This document shows positions 1-6,105 of a stretch of 8,068 nucleotides of DNA, in pieces (the stretch's first letter is position 1; the number at the start of each line of letters is the position of its first letter). Under the pieces are notes generated by a model. That model was given only the letters and a program-made list of their open reading frames with translations. It was not told the DNA's origin and ran no database searches. The translations under genes were made by a program, and so were the position numbers. This DNA comes from Kiritimatiellia bacterium (GTDB lineage: Bacteria; Verrucomicrobiota; Kiritimatiellia; RFP12; UBA1067). Location: contig JAGCJE010000131.1 in the NCBI GenBank assembly GCA_017648225.1, forward strand, positions 1-8,068. Direction: 5' to 3'.

Positions 1-454
1 AACGGAGACGCGCTATAGGAGCTGAGATAACGAGGAATGTAAGTTTGGTATCGTGTGCTGTAAACACGCTTTGTGCGACGCGACGAACTCCTACAGCATG
101 ACATGTGCGGCGGAGATTGCTGCCGCCAGCCGAGCGGACGCTTTTCAGATGTGGCGATTTGCGCTGGACTGCGACCCGAAGACGTACTCGTGTACGTCGA
201 GCGGTCGCAAGAACGTGCAAATCGCCCATATCAAAAGGTGAGCACGGTTGCAGCAACATCCGCCGCGATATGAAAAGTCACAGCAAGAACATGGAGTAAT
301 AAGATTATGGTTATTACTGTAGTACAGACGAGGAATCGCTTTTTCAGATTTTTAGACGATAAAACATCAGTTCTACACAATGAAATCAGGTATACAACAA
401 AATTCAGCCCTATAAACTGGGGATATTCCAGCGCAATCCATCCTTTCAATTCAT
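1..454. other. Non-coding or degraded stretch at the window edge
   Basis: No credible gene was found here. The open frames in 53-299 overlap one another in all three plus-strand phases, start at GTG or at ATGs without a ribosome binding site, and give Cys/Arg-rich translations without a recognisable domain. From about 300 the sequence becomes AT-rich, as expected for the region downstream of the transporter gene that ends at 455. The only structure I see is the inverted repeat at 295-318. The tail of a decayed gene in 50-240 cannot be excluded. Confidence 0.5.
295..318. repeat. AT-rich inverted repeat downstream of the transporter gene
   Basis: AGTAATAA (295-302) and TTATTACT (311-318) are perfect 8-bp inverted arms around an 8-base loop. 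It lies 137 bp past the transporter stop codon. The stem is too AT-rich for a typical intrinsic terminator, and no clear U-tract follows on the minus strand. It could be a weak terminator, a protein site or chance. Confidence 0.3.
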
Positions 455-1774
455 TTACCGCCTGAACGCGAGCATCGCGTAAATGGTCGCGGTAACGCAG
501 ACCGGCGCGATGTAGATCGCGGTAACGGCCATGGCCCAGCCGGGGACTCCCACGGGGAGGAGAATGGCGCAGACGGTGAAAAGCGATACCGTATAGGCAA
601 TCTGCCCGGCCATGATGGTTTTCGGACGCTTCGCCAGAACCGCGAGCCCCTCGACGCGGGCGCGGATCGTCTGCACGACGGTGATAAGCGAATAAAGTCC
701 GACGGCGAGCCGCGCCGTATCGACGATACGCGGCGGGACGTTCTGATACGACCCGAAGTACCACGCTCCGATAATCGGAGTCGAAAACGCGAGCGGAACC
801 ACGCCCAAAAGAAGCCCCGCTACGACGGAATACGCGAGAAGCCGCCTGTCGCCGGCATACTCGGGCGGAAACTTTATCGCAACCGTCTGCATCCTGAGCG
901 CGGCATACGCCACGGGATTGGCGACGCCGAGCGTGACGTAATGGATCGCGAGCATATCTTTCGGATCGACCGTTCTTCCGACGAAGGCGGCGATCGCGAC
1001 CGGGGAGAGCATCAGAAGAAAGCCGCCGAGCGAAAGCGGAAGCGTGAAGCGGAACTGCTCGAGAGTAAGCCGGGGGATGTTCGGAAGCGGCTGCGCGTTT
1101 TCTGTCTTCGGCCTGTTGGGCAGCCTCGCGACATAAGGCCGCGCAAAAAGCCAAGTCGCGACAAGCTCCACCCCGACGCCGAACGTCAGCGCCGCGAGGC
1201 CCCACCACGGTCCGACAAGCCCAAGCTTCGGGAAACAGACGGCGAGCGCAAAAGTCACGACAAGTCGGATCAGCGTTGCATAGTTCGCCTTCGCGCTGTC
1301 TAGATTGTTGAAAAGAACGACCATCGGGACGTTGCGCAGAAAGAAAAGTCCGTTCATCACGGTGGCGAAGAGAAGCGTGCGCGACGCTATATGGGCAAGC
1401 TCAGCGGGAAGATTGAAAAGCCCGGAAAATATCCAGCCCGAAAAAGGCGGCATCGCAACGATGCACTGAACGGCCAGAAGCGCCGCCATCATAAGCGCGT
1501 TGAGACGTTTGAAAGCGACGTAGCCCATCCACGTCTTCGCGAAAACGAGCCCGGTCGTGATAAGTCCGCCGCCGATAGCGCCGATCATGAACATAACCAT
1601 CTGACCCTGGCTGAAGGCCGTAAGCGCATCCACGCCGTGTTGCCCGTGCGTAACAATTCCTGCGACGAGCGGATACGCGAGCGACTGCGAAAACCCCTGC
1701 AGCAGCAGAGGGATATAAAAGCGCGTGACGCTCCCTACGCCGAATTTCGAATATCCCGCTTCGTCAGATCGCAT
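455..1774 (-). CDS. MATE/MOP-superfamily-like membrane transporter (ANKH-like)
   Basis: This is a 439-residue polytopic membrane protein with about 12 hydrophobic segments. Two halves look related: FYIPLLLQGFSQSL at residues 19-32 opens the N-half, and FRFTLPLSLGGFLL at 241-254 opens the C-half. A hydrophilic linker rich in Pro, Arg and Asn (about 215-240) joins them. This is the layout of MOP flippases and MATE exporters. The stretch around residues 366-386, with RARVEGLAVLAKRPKT after a hydrophobic helix, recalls the ANKH (progressive ankylosis) branch, whose animal member takes part in ATP/pyrophosphate/citrate export; this resemblance is from memory. It starts 10 bp after the sulfatase stop, so the two genes are very probably co-transcribed. 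No Shine-Dalgarno is visible, which suggests translational coupling. The cargo is unknown; an exporter of a small anion or a glycan-related flippase would fit. The stop codon is TAA at 455-457. Confidence 0.75.
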   Translation of the reverse strand: MRSDEAGYSKFGVGSVTRFYIPLLLQGFSQSLAYPLVAGIVTHGQHGVDALTAFSQGQMVMFMIGAIGGGLITTGLVFAKTWMGYVAFKRLNALMMAALLAVQCIVAMPPFSGWIFSGLFNLPAELAHIASRTLLFATVMNGLFFLRNVPMVVLFNNLDSAKANYATLIRLVVTFALAVCFPKLGLVGPWWGLAALTFGVGVELVATWLFARPYVARLPNRPKTENAQPLPNIPRLTLEQFRFTLPLSLGGFLLMLSPVAIAAFVGRTVDPKDMLAIHYVTLGVANPVAYAALRMQTVAIKFPPEYAGDRRLLAYSVVAGLLLGVVPLAFSTPIIGAWYFGSYQNVPPRIVDTARLAVGLYSLITVVQTIRARVEGLAVLAKRPKTIMAGQIAYTVSLFTVCAILLPVGVPGWAMAVTAIYIAPVCVTATIYAMLAFRR

Positions 1775-1784
1775 ATCAGAAATT

Positions 1785-3293
1785 CTACGGACGCTTCATG
1801 ATGTCATTCAGACGTTTTTTAAGCGTGATGACAAGCTGAGGATTTTTCGCCGCGACGTCGTTCGTCTCTCCCGGATCGTCAGCGAGATTGAAAAGCTTTG
1901 ACGAACCCTTTTTAGGACAAATAAGCTTCCAGTCGCCAGACCTGAAGCCTATCGGCCCCCATCCTGGCTGTTCGACGAGCTCCTTACGGCCTACGGAAGA
2001 GCCGCCTATCATGACATTCTCAAGATTTACGGAATCGAGCATGGATCCGTCCGGGACATCGACGCCGAGAATCGCCGCGAGAGTGCGCGAAATGTCCGTC
2101 TGCGATAAAAGCGCCGACGAGACACTCCCGGGCTTAACCTGACCAGGCCAGGATACGATCAACGGGACGCGCGTTCCACCCTCGTAACAGCCGTATTTCC
2201 TACCGCTGAACGGATGTGTGGGATTGACGCCTTCCCACGCCGCTCTGGCGCCGTCCTCATAACCGTCGGAAATCCGAGGCCCGTTATCGCTTGTGAAAAT
2301 GAAGAGCGTGTCGTCATAACCGTATTTCTTAAGGCTCGCTCTGATCTGACCGAGCGCGTCATCCATCTCGACAATCTGATCACCTCTTATTCCGAGATCG
2401 GTCTTTCCCTTAAAACGACTGTGCGGATCGCGAGGCACGTGCACATCGCTCGTGCAGAAATATAGAAAGACGTTCTCGCCAGCCGATTCCTTCAGAAAGA
2501 GATCGGCCTCACGGCAGAGCGTATCGCTGATATCCTGATCATTCCAGCAGGCTGACTTTCCGCCGCGCATGTGGCCGATGCGCGAAATGCCGTCGATTAT
2601 CGTTTTATCGTGCTGAGTGTCGCTCGGATGAGCCCACGCCTTGAGCTTTTCAGGATTCGTCCGCGCCGTAATCTCACCGTCCCATTTTTTAGGCGCATTG
2701 TCATACGATATTTCTATGGGATCTTTAGGATCCAGACCGACAACCTCGCCGTTGCGGAGAAACACACAAGGCACCCTGTCGGCCGTGGCCGCTAGAATGA
2801 ATGAATAATCGAACCCGACCTCGTTCGGGCCAGGACTTATTTTCCTGTTCCAGTCGGTAGGCTCGCCGCCGCGCCCCAGGCCGAGATGCCATTTGCCGAT
2901 TACCCCGGTACGGTAGCCCGAGCGGCGCATCATCTCGGGCAACGTCAGTTTACCCTCACCAGGAAGAGGCAGAATAAGTTTGGCGTCGCCGTCAAGAATC
3001 GTGGTACCCGGCCGCCTGAAGGCGTAATCACCCGTCAACAGGGAATAACGGCTCGGAGTACAGACAGACGTCGGACTGTGAGCATCGGTAAAACGGCATC
3101 CTTCAGCGGCGAGTTTATCGAGATTCGGACACGGAACACGTTTCTGACCGTATGTAGACGTGTCCGCGTAACCGAGATCGTCCACATAGAAAACAACTAC
3201 CGCTTTCGGTTTGCGGCGACCGGAAACGGCACCGAACGACGGTGCGACTGCAACAGCCGACAGAAGCGCCAAAAAATTGCGTCGATTGATCAT
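1785..3293 (-). CDS. Exported S1-family (formylglycine) sulfatase
   Basis: This enzyme hydrolyses sulfate esters, most likely on a host or dietary glycan. From the start chosen here it has 502 residues. The N-terminus MINRRNFLALL with hydrophobic core to about residue 21 is a twin-arginine-type signal, so it should act in the periplasm or outside. Metal-binding Asp-Asp lies at 38-39 (YVDDLGY). The sulfatase signature CTPSRYSLLTG has its Cys at 78, the residue matured to formylglycine. Further active-site parts are GKWHLG (Lys134, His136), His285, the SDNGP motif (Asp336-Asn337) and KYGCYEGGTRVP (Lys366). Length and motif order are normal for S1 sulfatases; I cannot assign the subfamily. A longer frame begins at 3356, but it puts 21 polar residues before the Tat signal, so ATG 3293 is preferred. 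Neither start has a Shine-Dalgarno. An anaerobic sulfatase-maturating enzyme would have to come from elsewhere. The transporter gene follows in the same operon. Confidence 0.93.
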   Translation of the reverse strand: MINRRNFLALLSAVAVAPSFGAVSGRRKPKAVVVFYVDDLGYADTSTYGQKRVPCPNLDKLAAEGCRFTDAHSPTSVCTPSRYSLLTGDYAFRRPGTTILDGDAKLILPLPGEGKLTLPEMMRRSGYRTGVIGKWHLGLGRGGEPTDWNRKISPGPNEVGFDYSFILAATADRVPCVFLRNGEVVGLDPKDPIEISYDNAPKKWDGEITARTNPEKLKAWAHPSDTQHDKTIIDGISRIGHMRGGKSACWNDQDISDTLCREADLFLKESAGENVFLYFCTSDVHVPRDPHSRFKGKTDLGIRGDQIVEMDDALGQIRASLKKYGYDDTLFIFTSDNGPRISDGYEDGARAAWEGVNPTHPFSGRKYGCYEGGTRVPLIVSWPGQVKPGSVSSALLSQTDISRTLAAILGVDVPDGSMLDSVNLENVMIGGSSVGRKELVEQPGWGPIGFRSGDWKLICPKKGSSKLFNLADDPGETNDVAAKNPQLVITLKKRLNDIMKRP

Positions 3294-3372
3294 ATTGATT
3301 TTAATGAGATGAAAAACGTTTGTGTCAGATCTACAGGGAAAGCCTTGAAATCGCATGTTTAAATTTTTCGAT

Positions 3373-3401
3373 ATTATAGCATTTTCAATATATTGTGTGT
3401 A
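3373..3401 (-). promoter_or_regulatory. Sigma70-like promoter of the sulfatase operon
   Basis: Read on the minus strand, a perfect TATAAT (3373-3378) lies 17 bp from TACACA (3396-3401), a 4/6 match to the -35 consensus. Transcription would start near 3366, leaving a leader of about 70 nt to the ATG at 3293. It overlaps the region of the divergent pnuC promoter. Confidence 0.55.
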
Positions 3402-3415
3402 CCATCCGCAAAATT

Positions 3416-3424
3416 TGGTATACT
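3416..3424 (+). promoter_or_regulatory. Extended -10 promoter of pnuC
   Basis: TGGTATACT is an extended -10 element (TGN plus TATACT at 3419-3424). There is no good -35, which is normal for this class. The predicted start near 3431 leaves a leader of about 30 nt, too short for a riboswitch. The element faces away from the sulfatase promoter, and the two overlap in the same 50 bp. Confidence 0.45.
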
Positions 3425-3460
3425 TTCAAACAACAATCAACTTTGCTTATAAAAACAGAA

Positions 3461-4162
3461 ATGAAAAATATTCTAATCCTGCAATTTAAAGGATGGCGCT
3501 TGCCTGAAGTCGCATGGTTGACTTTTTCCATAGCATCTATCACCGCACTCTCAATCTACTGGGGCGACACAACCATCGGAATTATCGCAGCCGTTACCGG
3601 GATGGCCTACACAGTTCTCGCAGGCAAAGGCAAAGTTTCATGTTTTCTTTTTGGAATTGTAAATACTCCACTTTACGCCTATATTGCATTCAAGTCCGGA
3701 TACTACGGAGACTTCGCCCTGAACGCGTATTACTTCGCAATGATGTTCCCCGGGCTTGCCGCATGGCTTAAAAACACATCAACCGACTGCGAAGAAGGAA
3801 TAAAACGCACAAAACTTTCAAATAAAAACCGTCTGATACTGACCGTTTCATGTATTGCGGGAATAATCCCGTTATGGGCGGCTCTCCATTTTCTCGGCGG
3901 AGCGAGGCCTTTCTGCGATTCGGCGACAAACGTATTATCCATAGCGGCGATGATACTGACGGTACGCAGAGCGATCGAGGAGTGGATCTTATGGATAATC
4001 GTCAACGCGATCGAAGTCTTTATGTGGTACAAAGCGTGGTCCGCCGGAAACGGTTCGATTTCAATTCTCCTCATGTGGCTTTTGTTCCTCGTCAACGGAA
4101 TCTACCTGTTGTCGCTGTGGATTCGAATAGACAGGAAAAAAATCGCTCGACGCCGTTGGTAG
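3461..4162 (+). CDS. pnuC: PnuC-type nicotinamide riboside (or related vitamin) transporter
   Basis: This 233-residue inner-membrane protein has seven to eight hydrophobic segments. It carries the PnuC hallmark: GKGKVSCFLFGIVNTPLYAY (residues 55-74) followed by YYGDFALNAYYF (81-92), and in the C-half RRAIEEWILWIIVNAIEV (169-186) with Trp175, Trp178 and Asn182. PnuC proteins are SWEET-like facilitators that take up nicotinamide riboside, trapped by a downstream kinase (NadR or NrtR-linked). Relatives move thiamine (PnuT) or riboflavin (PnuX), and the sequence alone does not settle the substrate. An upstream in-frame ATG at 3395 would lie before the predicted transcription start and adds 22 residues that are not membrane-like, so ATG 3461 is used. 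No Shine-Dalgarno is visible. No kinase gene lies nearby, and there is no obvious terminator just after the stop. Confidence 0.9.
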   Translation: MKNILILQFKGWRLPEVAWLTFSIASITALSIYWGDTTIGIIAAVTGMAYTVLAGKGKVSCFLFGIVNTPLYAYIAFKSGYYGDFALNAYYFAMMFPGLAAWLKNTSTDCEEGIKRTKLSNKNRLILTVSCIAGIIPLWAALHFLGGARPFCDSATNVLSIAAMILTVRRAIEEWILWIIVNAIEVFMWYKAWSAGNGSISILLMWLLFLVNGIYLLSLWIRIDRKKIARRRW

Positions 4163-4363
4163 CGACGATGATATCGCCGAACTTTAAAGCCAACGCCAAA
4201 AATCAAACTTCTCCCTCTTTTTCCTTCACTTTTCACACCAGGGGGACAGTATCCTCGCCCTCTTAAAACGACTGGCTTTCTCGATCACGACCACGACCTC
4301 GTCACGCTTAAGAAAACCGTAACGGTGTATTAAGAGAGAGAGTGATGCGCCTCCGGCGCGGTA
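4163..4363. other. Intergenic stretch after pnuC, no gene seen
   Basis: This 200-bp stretch contains no supported ORF. It holds two tiny hairpins, ACCGT-A-ACGGT (4316-4326) and GCGCC-TCC-GGCGC (4347-4359). The second sits just before the large repeat and may belong to it. No intrinsic terminator for pnuC was found. Confidence 0.5.
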
Positions 4364-4505
4364 CACGAAAGTTGAGTTAGTGACGAATCGCGCAAATGCG
4401 CGATTGAAGCGCCGCCGTGCGCTTGTGGTTTGACGCGTTGCGTCACCACCTCGCCCTTCGTCGCTTCACCCTATCGGGTTTCGTCACTTAACTCAAACAC
4501 GAAAG
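4364..4505 (+). repeat. Left hairpin unit of the inverted repeat
   Basis: The unit is itself a palindrome. TTGAGTTA-GTGACGA (4372-4386) pairs with 4481-4496 with one bulged base (T4488). Inside are a perfect hairpin AATCGCGC-AAAT-GCGCGATT (4386-4405), a two-part hairpin GTGGT-TT-GACGC-GTT-GCGTC-ACCAC (4425-4449), and the segment 4461-4480 containing ACCC-TATC-GGGT. CACGAAAG flanks the unit as a direct repeat (4364-4371 and 4498-4505). A further hairpin CGGCA-CTTCG-TGCCG follows at 4506-4520. Confidence 0.8.
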
Positions 4506-4543
4506 CGGCACTTCGTGCCGACACAAAAAGGAGAGAAGAAAAA

Positions 4544-4999
4544 GCAACATTGGAGTTACTGAGTACATTCTGTCGAAGACTTGTTGGCTAAGAGGTACGA
4601 GGTTTAGAAGTTTAGGTGAAGTCAAAAGATGAAGGTGAACAATGGATATTAATCCTCTGCGCTTCGCTTTAGATGAAGTGCGACAGAACTGAAATAAACG
4701 AGCTTAGCTAATCATCGCAAACACGAAGTAGATGTGAAAGCATTAGCATAAGATTGGCAAAGAATAAAAACCTTGACCATCCTGTGCCCTTCCTTTTGCA
4801 ATCTACTTCGTAAGGCTATGAATGGTGTAAGATGGTACACGTCACAAACTAAGCGAAGCGCTAAAATTAAAGTTCCACTGTTCAACTTCGACTCTCGACT
4901 TCGACTATCTCGCAATGCCAAAGTGGCACAAATAGGTCTGACCGTTTTGTGCCAAAATTGACAAAGTTCGTAGATTGTACTCAGTCTCTCAAATGTTGC
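4544..4999. repeat. Inner palindromic core of the element
   Basis: The two ends, GCAACATTGGAGTTACTGAG on the left and its near reverse complement ending at 4999, enclose two further mirrored blocks and a dyad centre near 4767. The core is AT-richer than the end units. Open frames here (for example 4712-4921 minus and 4773-4961 plus) lie across the dyad, lack ribosome binding sites and have no domain signature, so I do not call a gene. Confidence 0.65.
4924..4954. repeat. Strong hairpin inside the right arm
   Basis: TGGCACAAA (4924-4932) pairs perfectly with TTTGTGCCA (4946-4954), and GGTC-T-GACC (4935-4943) can pair within the loop. The left arm has no counterpart, so this hairpin is an arm-specific insertion or a remnant. 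A run of A rather than T follows on the plus strand, so it is not a clear terminator. Confidence 0.6.
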
Positions 5000-5031
5000 A
5001 CCTTTCGTGTTTTTTCGTGACCCCGTAGGGG

Positions 5032-5235
5032 TTTCGTGTCTGAGGCGAGTGACGAAACCCGATAGGGTGAAGCGAGGACGATCGCGGCTTAACCGCCGCG
5101 TTAGCGGGGCTCGCGATTATAGCGAGCCAAGCCGAGCGTAAGCGAGAGCCGAGCAACGCGAAGCGTTAAGCCGCAAGCGAGCGGAATCGATTCAATCGTG
5201 CGAATGCACGATTCGTCACCGACTCAGCTTTCGTG
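5032..5235 (-). repeat. Right hairpin unit, inverted and expanded
   Basis: The basal stem pairs 5040-5056 with 5212-5227 (CTGAG, a G/A mismatch, CG, a bulged A5048, then GTGACGAA). The hairpin AATCGTGC-GAAT-GCACGATT (5194-5213) matches the left unit's, with one compensated pair. The interior is replaced by GC-rich folds: a 10-bp stem GCGGCTTAAC/GTTAAGCCGC (5084-5093/5165-5174) enclosing CCGC-GTTA-GCGG (5096-5107), GGCTCGC/GCGAGCC (5108-5128) and AACGC-GAA-GCGTT (5155-5167, overlapping the closing stem). TTTCGTG flanks the unit at 5032-5038 and 5229-5235. A CCCC-GTA-GGGG hairpin (5021-5031) takes the place of the left unit's outer hairpin. Confidence 0.8.
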
Positions 5236-5329
5236 GTCGCGCGTCAAGCGCCATTAAGCAACGCGCAAAATCTACCAATTCCATTCTCCAACTCCAAACT
5301 CCAACTAAATAAAAAGAAAGGAAAAAACT

Positions 5330-5578
5330 ATGTTCTTAAACATCGACTGGAAAGGCCTATTAAAGGCCATACTAAAAGCGGCTCTACCCTTCTTACTCGG
5401 CGGGGCTATCGGCGTAACTGCGAGCGGTTGCAGCTCTCTCCAAACGCCGCGAGCTAAAACTCAGACCTCCGCGATTTACGCGTTCGGGCTACCTGCAATC
5501 GTCGTCACCCACGACGCTACCCAAAATGCCGACTACTCCGGCGGCGACACGAACGAAACGATGCAGAGTAATAAGTAG
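5330..5578 (+). CDS. Small membrane-anchored or lipoprotein-like protein, unknown function
   Basis: This 82-residue product has a basic N-terminus (Lys8, Lys12, Lys16), a hydrophobic segment (about 17-32) and Cys34 in TASGCSSL. That resembles a lipobox, although Ala rather than Leu/Val occupies the -3 position. The rest is a polar tail ending in GGDTNETMQSNK. It would be a lipoprotein anchored at the membrane, or a one-pass membrane protein. The start is supported by AAAGGA at 5317-5322, seven bases before ATG. It sits just outside the giant palindrome and converges on the 129-residue gene. Small basic-helix-plus-GCSS proteins occur as phage lysis-type lipoproteins and as 'smalltalk'-like proteins in Bacteroidota, but I see no sequence match strong enough to claim either. 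A 74-residue frame overlapping it at 5233-5457 is a shadow. Confidence 0.6.
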   Translation: MFLNIDWKGLLKAILKAALPFLLGGAIGVTASGCSSLQTPRAKTQTSAIYAFGLPAIVVTHDATQNADYSGGDTNETMQSNK

Positions 5579-5593
5579 GGTAATGGGAAGTGA

Positions 5594-5630
5594 GAGGTGC
5601 GCACCTCCAGAATAAAAGGTGCGTGCCTTT
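5594..5630 (+). terminator. Tandem hairpins between convergent genes
   Basis: A perfect 14-bp palindrome GAGGTGC/GCACCTC (5594-5607) is followed by a weaker hairpin AAAGG-TGCGTG-CCTTT (5615-5630). The two share AGGTGCG as a direct repeat. In the second copy a change leaves a G-U pair only on the plus-strand transcript. It lies 15 bp after the lipoprotein-like gene and reaches the stop codon of the minus-strand gene (5629-5631). A termination role for the plus-strand gene is likely, but no long U-tract follows. Confidence 0.5.
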
Positions 5631-6018
5631 ATAAAAGACTCTGTTCGCTATTATCACGCTCAAAAAAATTCAAGCGCCAACCCTCGTGGCCATGCTCAAA
5701 CGCATACATGCCAGAATGTTGATTCGGCTTCGTTCTATCAACTAAGATCATAGCAAACCTATCATACAAAACGTCTATTGGACCAGCTACAACTACATAC
5801 CCAACTTTTAAAATATCATTCATCAACTCACGCTTGATTTCCGCTGGCACAAGAAGATTTCTCAGCTGAGAGCGAAACTCATTTCTGGCAGCACGCAATG
5901 ACTTGGCAATCATCGTCGACTCGACATTTAAGTCTGTATTGCCATCTTTCCAATACTTTATTAATAATACAAATCGCTCATCATTCCCTATTTCACAAGC
6001 TAATTTTCTTTTTTTCAT
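5629..6018 (-). CDS. Small soluble protein of unknown function beside the HNH endonuclease
   Basis: This 129-residue protein has no signal peptide or membrane segment. The first half is charged and looks helical (RAARNEFRSQL, IKRELMNDIL). The second half is beta-like (VGYVVVAGPIDV, FAMILVD) and ends with EGWRLNFFERD, a 'Gly-Trp-Arg/Lys-Leu' tail seen in several NTF2-like folds. I do not recognise the family. It has its own excellent ribosome binding site, AAGGAG (6027-6032), eight bases before ATG, and its own promoter. It lies 87 bp downstream of the endonuclease gene in the same direction and shares its AT-rich composition, so a regulatory, protective or accessory role in the same defence module is plausible but unproven. 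A cargo gene unrelated to the nuclease is equally possible. Confidence 0.7.
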   Translation of the reverse strand: MKKRKLACEIGNDERFVLLIKYWKDGNTDLNVESTMIAKSLRAARNEFRSQLRNLLVPAEIKRELMNDILKVGYVVVAGPIDVLYDRFAMILVDRTKPNQHSGMYAFEHGHEGWRLNFFERDNSEQSLL

Positions 6019-6039
6019 TTTTAGTGCTCCTTTTGAGAT

Positions 6040-6068
6040 ATTATATCATATTTTGCAAAAATCGTCAC
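6040..6068 (-). promoter_or_regulatory. Promoter of the 129-residue gene
   Basis: On the minus strand TATAAT (6040-6045) is preceded by TGA, making an extended -10. GTGACG (6063-6068) lies 17 bp upstream and matches the -35 consensus at four of six positions. The start would be near 6033, so the leader holds little more than the ribosome binding site. An own promoter between two same-strand genes allows expression independent of the nuclease. Confidence 0.6.
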
Positions 6069-6105
6069 TAAAAATAAAAATAACGCAACTTCTAAGATCT
6101 AACTG

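Larger units (their letters stand above)
4364..5235. repeat. Giant imperfect inverted repeat (about 870 bp) with nested hairpins
   Basis: Several blocks of the left half recur as reverse complement, in mirrored order, in the right half. They are the end hairpin units (4364-4505 and 5032-5235, sharing an exact 28-bp match 4461-4488/5048-5075), a block with ACTGAGTACA (4544-4569 against 4974-4999), a block around GCGCTTCGCTT (about 4620-4672 against 4850-4905), the exact 11-mer ACGAAGTAGAT (4723-4733 against 4801-4811), and the centre GATTGGCAAAG/CTTGACCATC (4752-4762 against 4772-4781). The arms match imperfectly between these blocks and the right arm is longer. No protein is credibly encoded on either strand. 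It could be a structured RNA, a foldback-type mobile element or two inverted copies of one intergenic repeat. Confidence 0.8.

Noticed and set aside
231..1208. 325-codon minus-strand open frame
   Set aside because: It overlaps the transporter gene in another frame and is extremely Arg/Ala-rich, as expected for an antisense-phase shadow in GC-rich coding DNA.
941..1801. Plus-strand open frames opposite the transporter gene
   Set aside because: They lie antisense to a well-supported gene, with highly charged low-complexity translations, no domains and no ribosome binding sites.
3395..3460. Upstream start for PnuC
   Set aside because: The ATG at 3395 precedes the likely transcription start and adds a polar stretch unlike the N-termini of the family.
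3425..3460. NAD or thiamine riboswitch before pnuC
   Set aside because: Only about 30 nt lie between the predicted transcription start and the ATG, and no riboswitch motif is visible.
4250..4330. GGGGGACAGTATCC resembling the GGGACAGT words near IS200/REP-type transposase genes
   Set aside because: It is one short word, with no transposase reading frame beside it on either strand.
4712..4961. Two small ORFs across the centre of the palindrome
   Set aside because: They have no ribosome binding site, overlap on opposite strands over a dyad, and show no recognisable protein features.
4364..5235. Integron attC sites, because of palindromes and words such as CTTAACTCAA
   Set aside because: The GTTRRRY/RYYYAAC core pairs are not in the required positions, there is no cassette array and no integrase.
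4364..5235. CRISPR array
   Set aside because: The repeats are inverted and irregularly spaced; there is no series of short direct repeats with unique spacers, and no cas gene.
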